Source: a virus
Length of the DNA: 39,925 nucleotides
Strand: one strand, 5' to 3'
IMG/VR virus record: IMGVR_UViG_3300006990_000067
Span: 1-39,925 of that record
A program made the position numbers and the translations under genes. The notes beneath the pieces were generated by a model, which saw only the letters and a program-made list of their open reading frames with translations, ran no database searches and was not told the DNA's origin. This document shows, piece by piece, positions 13,704-21,462 of this stretch; the first letter of the stretch is position 1, and every line of letters starts with the position of its first letter.

Positions 13704-14718
13704 AGAATTCGTCCTTAGAGTATACGTTGTATGCAGTGTCGGCGTCATCTTTCAACTTACCGTCAACTGCTAACTTATCATATGCACCCTTGGGCATTCT
13801 GTCCTTGTTTACTTCCCAAGAATCTAGAGCTTCGTCACCGAGTTGACCTTCAAACGGACAAGGAGTCCCAGCCATACGCATTGCGTTCCACACTCTTTCA
13901 TCTTGACACATCAAAGAAACTGCTGCAACTTTCATACCCATATCATACATGGTCTTTGAAAGTTTTATTCTTTCGCAATTCATATCCCTGACCGATTTGC
14001 CACCAGCAATACCGATAATCTGAGTCTGTACTGCACCAGAGATTCCAGTGGTACACAAGTCTTGTGAATAAGAGGAACCAATACTCGGAGCAATTGCACT
14101 CGGAGGTGGAGACTTGATAGTAGTCTCTGACTTGTTGATGTTCCTGTTTGTATTATCGTTCTTTGAACTTACTTCCGACTTTGACTCTGATTTGGAGTTG
14201 TTGTTATTGGTGTTTGTGTTCGTGTTGCTGTTGGTGTTGTTACTAGTACTGTTTGTATTGCTGTTGACGTTTTGGTCGATACTAGAAGTACTGGTACTGG
14301 TGTTTGTATTATTATTTGTGTTGGTGTTAGTATTGTTATTTGTATTGTTCGATGTGCTTGTGCTGGTGTTGACGTTTGTGTTATTATTGGTGTTGGTGTT
14401 GTTACTAGTACTATTGATAGTAGTGTTATTGGTGTTGTAATTAGTATTCGTGTTGTTGCTAGTGCTACTACTAGTACTGGAGTTAGTATTAAAATTGTGA
14501 GACTCGGAATACGATGTGTTGGTGTTATTATTGTTGTTCGTATTCGTGTTGGTATTTGTATTGGTAGATGTGCTTGTATTAGTGGTGGTGGTAGTATTGT
14601 TGATGTTGGTTGTAGTGTCGCTGCTGGAAGACGAATCATCCTGAGCAAGTGCTTCACAACTAACTGCTAATACTGCTATTGCTAAAAAAGCATACCAAAA
14701 ATGCTTAGATGGCGCCAT
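13669..14718 (-). CDS. Exported Asn/Thr/Ser low-complexity protein
   Basis: This 349-residue protein starts at the ATG at 14718, after AAGGAGAGAGG. It has a signal peptide (residues 1-25, with LAVSC and ALAQ as possible cleavage contexts), then about 190 residues almost entirely Asn, Thr and Ser, then a folded C-terminal domain of about 150 residues with six cysteines (including GGKSVRDMNCERIKLS and SLMCQDERVWNAM). The C-terminal domain resembles one I recall from marine T4-like phages, function unknown. Its end overlaps the start of the large exported protein by 35 bases, so they are coupled. It is the first gene of the late minus operon. Confidence 0.78.
   Translation of the reverse strand: MAPSKHFWYAFLAIAVLAVSCEALAQDDSSSSSDTTTNINNTTTTTNTSTSTNTNTNTNTNNNNNTNTSYSESHNFNTNSSTSSSTSNNTNTNYNTNNTTINSTSNNTNTNNNTNVNTSTSTSNNTNNNTNTNTNNNTNTSTSTSSIDQNVNSNTNSTSNNTNSNTNTNTNNNNSKSESKSEVSSKNDNTNRNINKSETTIKSPPPSAIAPSIGSSYSQDLCTTGISGAVQTQIIGIAGGKSVRDMNCERIKLSKTMYDMGMKVAAVSLMCQDERVWNAMRMAGTPCPFEGQLGDEALDSWEVNKDRMPKGAYDKLAVDGKLKDDADTAYNVYSKDEFCERYPQETICE
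14120..14640 (-). repeat. Asn/Thr/Ser low-complexity coding tract
   Basis: The minus-strand frame is an irregular string of Asn and Thr codons (AAT/AAC, ACT/ACA/ACC) with Ser, giving the NTNT and NNNN runs of the exported protein. Codons are mixed rather than identical, so the peptide composition seems selected rather than produced by simple DNA slippage alone. Confidence 0.8.
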
Positions 14719-14744
14719 AGTTCCTCTCTCCTTAAACTTTGGGC

Positions 14745-14774
14745 TTGACATTCGGGGGTGTCTTGTGGTATATT
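14745..14774 (+). promoter_or_regulatory. Sigma70-type promoter for the long plus-strand run
   Basis: TTGACA (14745-14750) and TATATT (14769-14774) are 18 bases apart and lie 28 bases before the GTG start at 14802, the first gene of the long overlapping run. Confidence 0.65.
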
Positions 14775-14787
14775 TATAATATAAATA
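14771..14787. promoter_or_regulatory. Divergent palindromic late promoter pair
   Basis: TATTTATA-A-TATAAATA is a perfect palindrome around 14779. It gives an exact T4 late octamer on each strand: 14778-14771 facing the minus operon, and 14780-14787 facing the plus-strand run. It overlaps the -10 of the sigma70-type promoter at 14745. Confidence 0.6.
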
Positions 14788-14801
14788 ATTGAGGTGAGAT
14801 C

Positions 14802-15110
14802 GTGATATACACTAATACCAAACCCCGCAAAAAGACCCCCCGTGGCAAGGGATGGCAAACAAAAGTTTACTACCAAAAGATGAAGAAACCGGAGTTTAAA
14901 GAACTGGTTTCTACAAAAACTTTTGTCAGAGGTGCCGACCATCGTGATAAATATCCAAGTAGAGATGATGGTTGCGGGGTTGCAGCTAAAAAAGAAACTC
15001 TTAAATATACTGGTACACTAGTCAAAGGTATTGCAACAATGCACAAGTCTAATGCTGTACCAGTAATTGACCAACAACAAGCGGAAGACATTTCCCGAAT
15101 GAGAAGATAA
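14802..15110 (+). CDS. Conserved marine phage protein, unknown function
   Basis: A 102-residue basic protein starting at GTG, with GAGGTGAG as ribosome site. The N-terminus is Lys-rich, the middle has FVRGADHRDKYPS, and the end has GIATMHKSNAVPV followed by a closing RMRR. I associate this arrangement with a small protein common in T4-like marine phages, function unknown. It ends with TAATG coupling to the desaturase and is the first gene of the long run. Confidence 0.75.
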   Translation: MIYTNTKPRKKTPRGKGWQTKVYYQKMKKPEFKELVSTKTFVRGADHRDKYPSRDDGCGVAAKKETLKYTGTLVKGIATMHKSNAVPVIDQQQAEDISRMRR

Positions 15111-15841
15111 TGAGAAAGGCTGTTTTAAAACAAAACAACTCTTGGGCTCCGATTACACTTTTAGTATCTCAAATTATTGCACAACTATCGGTCATCCCAA
15201 TGATACTACTTGCAGAGGCATGGCAATGGATTCCATTTGTCATAGTTTACTGCGGCATGATGCTTGGTATTACAATGGGATATCATAGATTCTATTCCCA
15301 CCGATCTTACAAGTGTCCGAAATCAATTGAATACATTCTTTTGTTCTTTGCACATATCATGATGGTTGGTCCTGCAATAACATGGTCAGCAAATCATAGA
15401 GAACATCACAAGTATGCTGATACCCCAGACGATCCCCACTCCCCATATTACAGGGGTGTCATGCTTGCGTATTTTGGTCAGGTGTTGATTAATATTAATT
15501 TTAAGTTTGTTAGAGATTTGTTGAGAAGTGACCTACACCGAAATCAGGTCAAATATTACTGGCACGTTATTGCAGTGTGGGCAGGACTCTTGTACTTGAT
15601 TGACCCGATGGCAATTCTGTATGCATGGCTAGCTCCTGCTGGTGCCGCAAAACTGATTGGGTCTCTAGTGTTTACATTCTCTCACCGTGGAAGAAAGGCT
15701 CACAGTGATACATGGGTAGGGCTGATTACTCTTGGTGAAGGATTCCATGCTGTACACCATGAGAGTAGAAATGTTGTATGGCATAAATTTGATCTTGGAG
15801 GTCAACTGATTCGGTTAATCGACAAGGAGGTAACTCAGTGA
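15110..15841 (+). CDS. Membrane fatty-acid desaturase (delta-9 type)
   Basis: This 243-residue protein is a di-iron membrane desaturase that would introduce a double bond into fatty acyl chains at the inner membrane. The three histidine boxes are intact: H-R-F-Y-S-H (H59-H64), H-R-E-H-H with KYADTPDDPHS (from H96), and H-A-V-H-H (about H213-H217). At least four hydrophobic helices surround them. Length is short but all catalytic boxes are present. It starts on the last base of the preceding stop. In a phage it may adjust membrane fluidity or modify a lipid precursor; the following oxygenase and sugar genes suggest the latter is possible. Confidence 0.92.
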   Translation: MRKAVLKQNNSWAPITLLVSQIIAQLSVIPMILLAEAWQWIPFVIVYCGMMLGITMGYHRFYSHRSYKCPKSIEYILLFFAHIMMVGPAITWSANHREHHKYADTPDDPHSPYYRGVMLAYFGQVLININFKFVRDLLRSDLHRNQVKYYWHVIAVWAGLLYLIDPMAILYAWLAPAGAAKLIGSLVFTFSHRGRKAHSDTWVGLITLGEGFHAVHHESRNVVWHKFDLGGQLIRLIDKEVTQ

Positions 15842-16560
15842 ATTTTCATGATGAGTTTGAACATAAGTTTATCGACTTCAACCGAGAAAGGTGGACTTAT
15901 GAAACGTGCGATAATATTCCGTTCCAGAGTCAATTAGACAGTCACCCAAAACTGACACCAGAAATATCTGCACACCTCAGAGAAATATTGCCAAAAGATG
16001 CACTACATGCAATCGAAGTCGAGGCGTGTTACTTTTTGTTTGGTCAGGAAAATCAACAGGTAGACCGACCCACATTAGCAAAAGATATTGAGTTTCCAGA
16101 TGAGATATATGGAAATGCGACTGACATTGTGGACGAGTATCTAGACACCGTTAAAGATTACTTCTCTTTCTTGGTGGGCAATAGTAAGTATCGAACGTAC
16201 TCAGATAGGTTGATGAAACACTGCCATCCAATGGCGGTTATTGATGGTATAGAATACCGAAACACCTTTTCGATTATCTACCCCACTAGAGTCGTTGAAG
16301 AACAAAACGAGGTGTTCAAAATATTTTATGCGGAAGAAACTCCGTGGTCAGACAACCCCGATTTTTATAACGCCACTGTGTTGCCTTTGCAGACCCCAGA
16401 AAAAGACGTATATGAAATTGCTATGCCAAAAGATGGCCAGGCGTTGTTGTTGTATTTTAATTCATGCAATGGTATTCACTGGATAGAAAACCTTTGTGAC
16501 AATAATTATATGTGTCATATATTTGATGCAGCTACTTTGAGTAAACCACTATATGCTTAA
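15838..16560 (+). CDS. Unknown protein in the modification run
   Basis: A 240-residue acidic soluble protein starting at GTG 15838, overlapping the desaturase stop. No family recognised. The N-terminal third is helical and charged. The centre contains MKHCHPMAVIDG and RNTFSIIYPTR, and the end contains LLLYFNSCNGIHWIENL with two cysteines and a His. A cupin-like beta domain is conceivable but not established. It sits between a desaturase and a 2-oxoglutarate oxygenase and overlaps both, implying a shared pathway. Confidence 0.62.
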   Translation: MNFHDEFEHKFIDFNRERWTYETCDNIPFQSQLDSHPKLTPEISAHLREILPKDALHAIEVEACYFLFGQENQQVDRPTLAKDIEFPDEIYGNATDIVDEYLDTVKDYFSFLVGNSKYRTYSDRLMKHCHPMAVIDGIEYRNTFSIIYPTRVVEEQNEVFKIFYAEETPWSDNPDFYNATVLPLQTPEKDVYEIAMPKDGQALLLYFNSCNGIHWIENLCDNNYMCHIFDAATLSKPLYA

Positions 16561-17251
16561 AAAGAGAGACTTGCCGATTTGCGTTGAGATTCCGAATATT
16601 AAGTTTGACATCGAAAAAATAAAACTTGAGATAGAGAAGATCAAAGACAACTGGACTGACATATACGAGGCAAACCCAGGCATTACAAATCTTCATGAAG
16701 GTTCATTTGTGCAAAATGCATATGAGAACTTAAAAGAGATTCCCTTGATGACTCTCAGTGAAGAACAGATGAAACATGCCAACGAATATACTGTAGAGGA
16801 TTTGGGTTCCAGTATCAGAGACCGGATTCGCAACAAAAAGGCGAAAGGTGCAAACTTGCCGCCAGCTGCAAATGAAATGTTGTGGGATGTACCAACCGAT
16901 ATTGCTCGCGATACATATTTCATGGATGTTCTGTACGACAAATTTCAATCAGAGACATGTCGAGCCAGACTGCACTATCTTGCGCCAGGCAAGTCTCTTG
17001 CACCACACATAGACTATGACCCCTCGTATGGTGTTCGCGTTGTGTGTCCCATACAGGGTACTCAGGAGACCACCAATCACTTCTGGGTGAATGGTGAGGA
17101 ACAGACTTACAATCTTCCCGCAGACGGTAGAGTATGGTTTTTGAATACGGGTTTCAAACACTCCGTTGTAAACAATGGAACTGAACCTAGAATTGCTTTA
17201 TTATTAACTTTGAAATCGCAGGAAGATATAGAGTGTCTAGCATTGAAGTAG
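16553..17251 (+). CDS. 2-oxoglutarate/Fe(II) oxygenase, aspartyl-hydroxylase-like
   Basis: A 232-residue protein. The double-stranded beta-helix core has ARLHYLAPGKSLAPHIDYD (H-x-D facial iron ligands), a long loop with PIQGTQE and HFWVNGEE, then FLNTGFKHSVVN (distal His ligand) and PRIALLLT (Arg for 2-oxoglutarate). This is the aspartyl/asparaginyl hydroxylase-type arrangement. It would hydroxylate a protein, lipid or sugar substrate; phages commonly carry 2OG oxygenases, often of unknown target. The N-terminal 90 residues are helical. Start and stop overlap both neighbours. Confidence 0.83.
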   Translation: MLKKRDLPICVEIPNIKFDIEKIKLEIEKIKDNWTDIYEANPGITNLHEGSFVQNAYENLKEIPLMTLSEEQMKHANEYTVEDLGSSIRDRIRNKKAKGANLPPAANEMLWDVPTDIARDTYFMDVLYDKFQSETCRARLHYLAPGKSLAPHIDYDPSYGVRVVCPIQGTQETTNHFWVNGEEQTYNLPADGRVWFLNTGFKHSVVNNGTEPRIALLLTLKSQEDIECLALK

Positions 17252-17880
17252 TACAGTATCATTCGCAACACAAAAAAGAATTAGAAGATTTTCGATTGTT
17301 GTCCTTTGAAGAGGGCAATGACAGTTTGGCATATGACAAATATGATCCAGACAATATTAACGGTGCTTCTTGGTTAGTTTATGTAGACGGGGAACTTGCA
17401 GCAGTAAGTGTTGCAGAGGCTAGTCACTATACTGGTGACGAAGATATCTCCGCCAGAGTTTGCCGATTACATATTGCAAAAAAGTTTCGACCTTCTTGGT
17501 TGGGTATGATTGTCGGAGAATATCAAATCTGGTGGGCTAGAAAGAACAAGTATAAAGTACTTTACTTTACCCACGACATACACAATAGGGCGATCAATGC
17601 AATGTATCAACACAAACGATACGGCGCACCTGTCACCGACCTACAGAAAAAACTTAACCATCTCTGGCACACCGATTGGTATCAGTCTTTGCAGACAGAT
17701 AAGAGGTTGTTGTTCAGAGTAGACGAAGAAAGTGATTTCTTACAATATGTTTATTACTGGAAATTTGATAAAAACTTTGAGTGGACTCCAAGGAAGAATG
17801 TGATTTGGATTCCTCACAACGGCGACATTCAGAAAAAGATGACAAATCAGGAAATTTTAGAAAATGCAACTATCGGTTAA
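17233..17880 (+). CDS. GNAT-like acyltransferase
   Basis: A 215-residue protein with a GNAT-type central strand-loop: GELAAVSVAEASHYTGDED, then CRLHIAKKFRPSWLGMIVGEYQ (the acyl-CoA binding loop), and a downstream IHNRAINAMYQHKRYG that resembles the C-terminal GNAT helix. The Q/R-x-x-G-x-G/A signature is not canonical, so the assignment is moderate. It starts at GTG 17233, inside the previous gene. Placed between an oxygenase and a methyltransferase, it fits a small-molecule or amino-sugar modifying enzyme. Confidence 0.62.
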   Translation: MSSIEVVQYHSQHKKELEDFRLLSFEEGNDSLAYDKYDPDNINGASWLVYVDGELAAVSVAEASHYTGDEDISARVCRLHIAKKFRPSWLGMIVGEYQIWWARKNKYKVLYFTHDIHNRAINAMYQHKRYGAPVTDLQKKLNHLWHTDWYQSLQTDKRLLFRVDEESDFLQYVYYWKFDKNFEWTPRKNVIWIPHNGDIQKKMTNQEILENATIG

Positions 17881-18460
17881 AACTGTTTCGTCTTGGTTTA
17901 ACTATATCAGAGAAAATCCAGAAGACAAGAGATTCCTTGAGTGTTTTTGGGACACGCAACTTGCCAGTAAAGAACGAGTGTTGCAGCTATACCCAGAGTT
18001 TTTTCACTCTGGACCTTGTTATGTTTTTGGTGGGTGGTATGGACTACTTCCCCACTTGTTACTTGACAACAAGTATGTAAAAAGGGTATACTCTATTGAT
18101 ATTGACCCAGACTGTGAACGTGTGGGAAACATTTATTTCAGAAAAGAAAATCTGGAATATGTAACTGGCGACATGAAAGATTTTGTTTATTCAGAGAATC
18201 CAGACGTTGTTATTAACACCAGTACCGAACATGTTGACCAAGAGACCTTTGACATCTGGTACGAAAATATTCCGCGTAGAACTTTTATAATCATGCAGGG
18301 AAATGATCTCGACATACCCGAACATGTTAGACCGTTCAAGGACTTGGAAGAATTTTTAAATCTCAACAGGTCGCCAGTTAATCACTGTGATGAAATGGAA
18401 TTGCCTGGCCCAAACAACACAACTTACAAACGATTTACGATGACAGGATTTAAAGAATGA
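17864..18460 (+). CDS. Class I SAM-dependent methyltransferase-like protein
   Basis: A 198-residue protein with a Rossmann-type start: GPCYVFGGWYGLLPHLLL (glycine-rich loop position), then VYSIDIDPDCE with an acidic residue for the ribose hydroxyls, then LEYVTGDMKDF and PDVVINTSTEHV. The order fits class I methyltransferases, although motif I is degenerate (GGWYG rather than GxGxG). The C-terminal part could contact a substrate; nothing identifies it. Stop overlaps the start of the sugar dehydrogenase. Confidence 0.68.
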   Translation: MQLSVKTVSSWFNYIRENPEDKRFLECFWDTQLASKERVLQLYPEFFHSGPCYVFGGWYGLLPHLLLDNKYVKRVYSIDIDPDCERVGNIYFRKENLEYVTGDMKDFVYSENPDVVINTSTEHVDQETFDIWYENIPRRTFIIMQGNDLDIPEHVRPFKDLEEFLNLNRSPVNHCDEMELPGPNNTTYKRFTMTGFKE

Positions 18461-19242
18461 AAATTGCGATTGTTGGATATGGATTTGTCGGCAAGTCTAC
18501 AGAACTTTTATTTTCTGAGTGTGAGACTTTGATTCATGACCCCGATTTGGGTTATGAAATCGACAACTGGTCTGATGTAGACTTTACATTTATTTGCGTA
18601 CCAACTCCACTGGACTTTGCCTTCACAAACTCTTTGCCTGGCGATAAGAATGGTATGATGTTTAGTGGCGTGTCTAACAAGATCGTTAAAGATGCAATCA
18701 AGTCTGTTCGAGGAAAGACTACCAGTAATCAACGCGGCGGCCAGATCGTTGTCAGAAGTACTCTGGGACCGGATCAAATAGAAGACGGTTGGATTTACAT
18801 GCCAGAATTTTTGCGAGAGAATTCATGGGAAAAAGATACCGCATACAAGACCCCCATAATTGTTGGGTCAAATGCAGAACAAAAAGAAGAAGTAGAAACT
18901 CTTCAGTCATATTTTCCCTTTATGAAGATGGTATATAACCTCACCCCAAGAGAGGCTGCAATATATAAGATTAGCAGAAATTCTTTTCTTTCTATGAAAG
19001 TGATGTTTGCGAATCACTTGAAGTCTGTTTGTGATAAGTATGAGTGTGATTTTGACGGCGTAGTAGATGTGTACAAACTAGAAAATGAGTTTGGCAAATC
19101 TCATTGGGATGTGCCTGGGCCAGATGGAAGAGCGGGGTTTGGTGGCAAGTGTTTGCCAAAAGATACTTTGCACTACGCAAATTTAATTTCATATAAAAAC
19201 ATGTTCCATCAAATACTGGACGATAATGAAAACACCCGTTGA
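18457..19242 (+). CDS. UDP-sugar 6-dehydrogenase-like protein, short form
   Basis: A 261-residue protein related to UDP-glucose/GDP-mannose dehydrogenases, which oxidise a nucleotide sugar C6 alcohol to a uronic acid with NAD. It has the N-terminal Rossmann GYGFVG (residues 7-12), a CVPTPLD segment, the central helical region, and the catalytic GFGGKCLPKD with Cys232. It ends soon after this Cys, so the C-terminal UDP-binding domain of about 100 residues is missing compared with the 380-440 residue family. A second homologue lies at 30542. It may be redundant, act in a heteromer, or have altered substrate. Confidence 0.85.
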   Translation: MKIAIVGYGFVGKSTELLFSECETLIHDPDLGYEIDNWSDVDFTFICVPTPLDFAFTNSLPGDKNGMMFSGVSNKIVKDAIKSVRGKTTSNQRGGQIVVRSTLGPDQIEDGWIYMPEFLRENSWEKDTAYKTPIIVGSNAEQKEEVETLQSYFPFMKMVYNLTPREAAIYKISRNSFLSMKVMFANHLKSVCDKYECDFDGVVDVYKLENEFGKSHWDVPGPDGRAGFGGKCLPKDTLHYANLISYKNMFHQILDDNENTR

Positions 19243-20056
19243 ATCTATGAATAAAAAGGTGATATCAGTCCATCTAGGACACAATAAAGAATATACTCTT
19301 AACGTAGAACTCTTTGACCACCGAGTATCGAACCGAATATGGGAAATGATACAAGTAGCAGATAATGTAGACTTTGTTTCTCGCGTGGAGTTTTATAAGT
19401 TTGGTAAAACTGAGTCACAAGTAGAATCCGACTTATATGAAACAATAGAAGAACTAAAACGATTAAAACCTGATACCTTTACACTGGATTATGATTTAAA
19501 TAGATTACATGAAAATTTTCCTGAGTTGGTACGCACAGAAACATCTTCATCGATAAAACACTGTTTGACAATGTTTAATTATCACCTGCATCATCTTGAA
19601 AGAATGCGTCAAGGTGGTGGAAGACAATTTTTGTTCTGTAGCAACATTGAGTCAGAACCCTTACAAGATGAAGACTATAATCTTTTTACTATAGGCAATA
19701 AAGAGAACATTGCTTATATGAACTACCCCCATGTAGGTAAGAGTGTTACAGAAATAGTGCAACAAGAAGATATAGAAATTCCATCACAACATATTCTTCC
19801 TACAAGTGTAATCAAACCAGATTTATTGTTTCACTTAGACGAAGATAGATGGATAGGGAACGAACAAACAATATTAGAATATATAAACTCATGGCTTGTT
19901 AAAATACAACATAAGTTACCGTATCCTATTAACGATAAAAGATTGGCACTTGGACACATACCTATAGGTAAAATAATCGATCCAAACATAACTAGTATAA
20001 CAGAAAATCAATACATACACAGCATAGAAGCTATATGCACCGGAACTAAATACTAG
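19226..20056 (+). CDS. Unknown protein, AT-rich, before the radical SAM array
   Basis: A 276-residue acidic soluble protein with no recognised family. It contains KKVISVHLGHNKEYTL at the start, a helical middle with YHLHHLERMRQGG, a stretch YMNYPHVGKSVTE, and a conserved-looking IPIGKII near the end. Composition is visibly more AT-rich than the neighbouring genes. It overlaps the dehydrogenase stop and is followed, after 26 bases, by the first radical SAM gene. It may be a substrate-binding or accessory component; nothing proves it. Confidence 0.6.
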   Translation: MKTPVESMNKKVISVHLGHNKEYTLNVELFDHRVSNRIWEMIQVADNVDFVSRVEFYKFGKTESQVESDLYETIEELKRLKPDTFTLDYDLNRLHENFPELVRTETSSSIKHCLTMFNYHLHHLERMRQGGGRQFLFCSNIESEPLQDEDYNLFTIGNKENIAYMNYPHVGKSVTEIVQQEDIEIPSQHILPTSVIKPDLLFHLDEDRWIGNEQTILEYINSWLVKIQHKLPYPINDKRLALGHIPIGKIIDPNITSITENQYIHSIEAICTGTKY

Positions 20057-20082
20057 TAGAAATACTTTTATGATGGAATAGA

Positions 20083-21462
20083 ATGACACAGACAAATGAA
20101 CATTGGATTGAAGTACTAAAAGAAAAACGGATTAAGATAAACGATATCAGTCCGTCTTTTTGTTCTGCTAAGTGGTTGCAAACAACACTGATGTTGCAGA
20201 ACGGATATAACCATTCCTGTCACCACCCCTCACCACACAAAATCCCCGTTGCAGAGGTCATGGAAAATCCTGCAGCCTTGCATAACAGCAACTACAAGAA
20301 ACAACAAAGAATCAAAATGATAAACGGGGAGAGACCCAGAGAGTGCGACTATTGTTGGAGAATAGAAGACCAAAACAAAGATCATTTCTCTGACCGACAC
20401 TATAAGACTTCTGATTGGTGGGCTTGGGATAAGGTCGATGTTATTGCAACCAGTGACCCCACGGAAGATGTATATCCAACTTACCTTGAGGTGTCTTTTA
20501 GTAACGCATGTAACTTTGCTTGTGCGTATTGTTCGCCGGAGATATCTTCATCGTGGATGAAAGACATTGAGTCTGATGGTCAATATCCAGTACAGTTTGG
20601 TTCTCACAGTTTAGACTATTTGCGAGAGACAGAAAAGTTTCCTTACAAAAACTCAGACCCAAATCCTTATGTTGATGCTTTCTGGGAGTGGTTTCCAGAA
20701 GCACTTCCGCATCTAAAAGTTTTCCGAATAACTGGTGGAGAACCCACCATGAGTAAAGATGTTTGGAAAGTATTGGACTACATTTATGAGAATGCTCAAC
20801 CAGAGTTGTCTATTGCAATCAATAGTAATTTGGGAACCGACCCTCGACTCATACAAAGACTTATCGATTCTGTAAATAAAGTAAAAGATAAAGTAAAACA
20901 GATTGAGATATATACAAGTTGTGAAGCAACGGGCAGTCAGGCCGAATATGCTCGAGACGGGTTAGATTATGGATACTGGTATGCAAACGTGCAACGTGTT
21001 TTAAATGAGACGGATGCCAATGTTGCAATCATGACAACACTCAACATTCTCAGTCTGCCCACGTTTTGTAAATTCATCGAAGACATTATGAAACTCAGAG
21101 TAGAATTTAATAGAGACCTTGCACACAACAGAGTGCCTCTGAGTGTAAACTATTTAAGATTTCCACCACACTTGCAATGCACTCTACTTGACCCGATTAC
21201 AAGGGTGTCCTATGCGGGAGACATTGAGAACTTGGCGGAGTCTTGGTTGAAGTATTATTCACCGGACAAGTTTGCCAGAATTTATTTGGAAGAGTTTGAC
21301 CAGATACAGAGGTTCTGCGAGTATCTTAGAATGACCAAAACCGCAGATAAGTATAGAGGCGATTTTGTCAAGTACATAAATGAGTACGACAGAAGAAGAC
21401 AAAAAGATTTTAGAAATACGTTCCCACAGTATGCACATTTGTTAGAGGATTGGAATGAGTAA
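20083..21462 (+). CDS. Radical SAM protein 1 of six (twitch/SPASM-like, subtype A)
   Basis: A 459-residue radical SAM enzyme. The [4Fe-4S] motif is CNFACAYC (C143, C147, C150), followed by the FRITGGEP SAM-contact segment. Extra cysteines before the core (C27, C46 in SCHHP, C88 and C91 in ECDYCW) could bind an auxiliary cluster, a twitch/SPASM-like arrangement placed N-terminal. Together with the next gene it forms a subtype marked by FC[SG]AKW and SCHHPxxHKIP. The reaction and substrate are unknown; such proteins usually act on peptides or sugars. It is the only gene in the run preceded by a real gap (26 bases). Confidence 0.9.
   Translation: MTQTNEHWIEVLKEKRIKINDISPSFCSAKWLQTTLMLQNGYNHSCHHPSPHKIPVAEVMENPAALHNSNYKKQQRIKMINGERPRECDYCWRIEDQNKDHFSDRHYKTSDWWAWDKVDVIATSDPTEDVYPTYLEVSFSNACNFACAYCSPEISSSWMKDIESDGQYPVQFGSHSLDYLRETEKFPYKNSDPNPYVDAFWEWFPEALPHLKVFRITGGEPTMSKDVWKVLDYIYENAQPELSIAINSNLGTDPRLIQRLIDSVNKVKDKVKQIEIYTSCEATGSQAEYARDGLDYGYWYANVQRVLNETDANVAIMTTLNILSLPTFCKFIEDIMKLRVEFNRDLAHNRVPLSVNYLRFPPHLQCTLLDPITRVSYAGDIENLAESWLKYYSPDKFARIYLEEFDQIQRFCEYLRMTKTADKYRGDFVKYINEYDRRRQKDFRNTFPQYAHLLEDWNE

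Noticed and set aside
14169-14657. Open frames overlapping the Asn/Thr tract in other frames
   Set aside because: They arise from the low-complexity sequence; only the minus frame with a signal peptide, ribosome site and folded C-terminal domain is credible.
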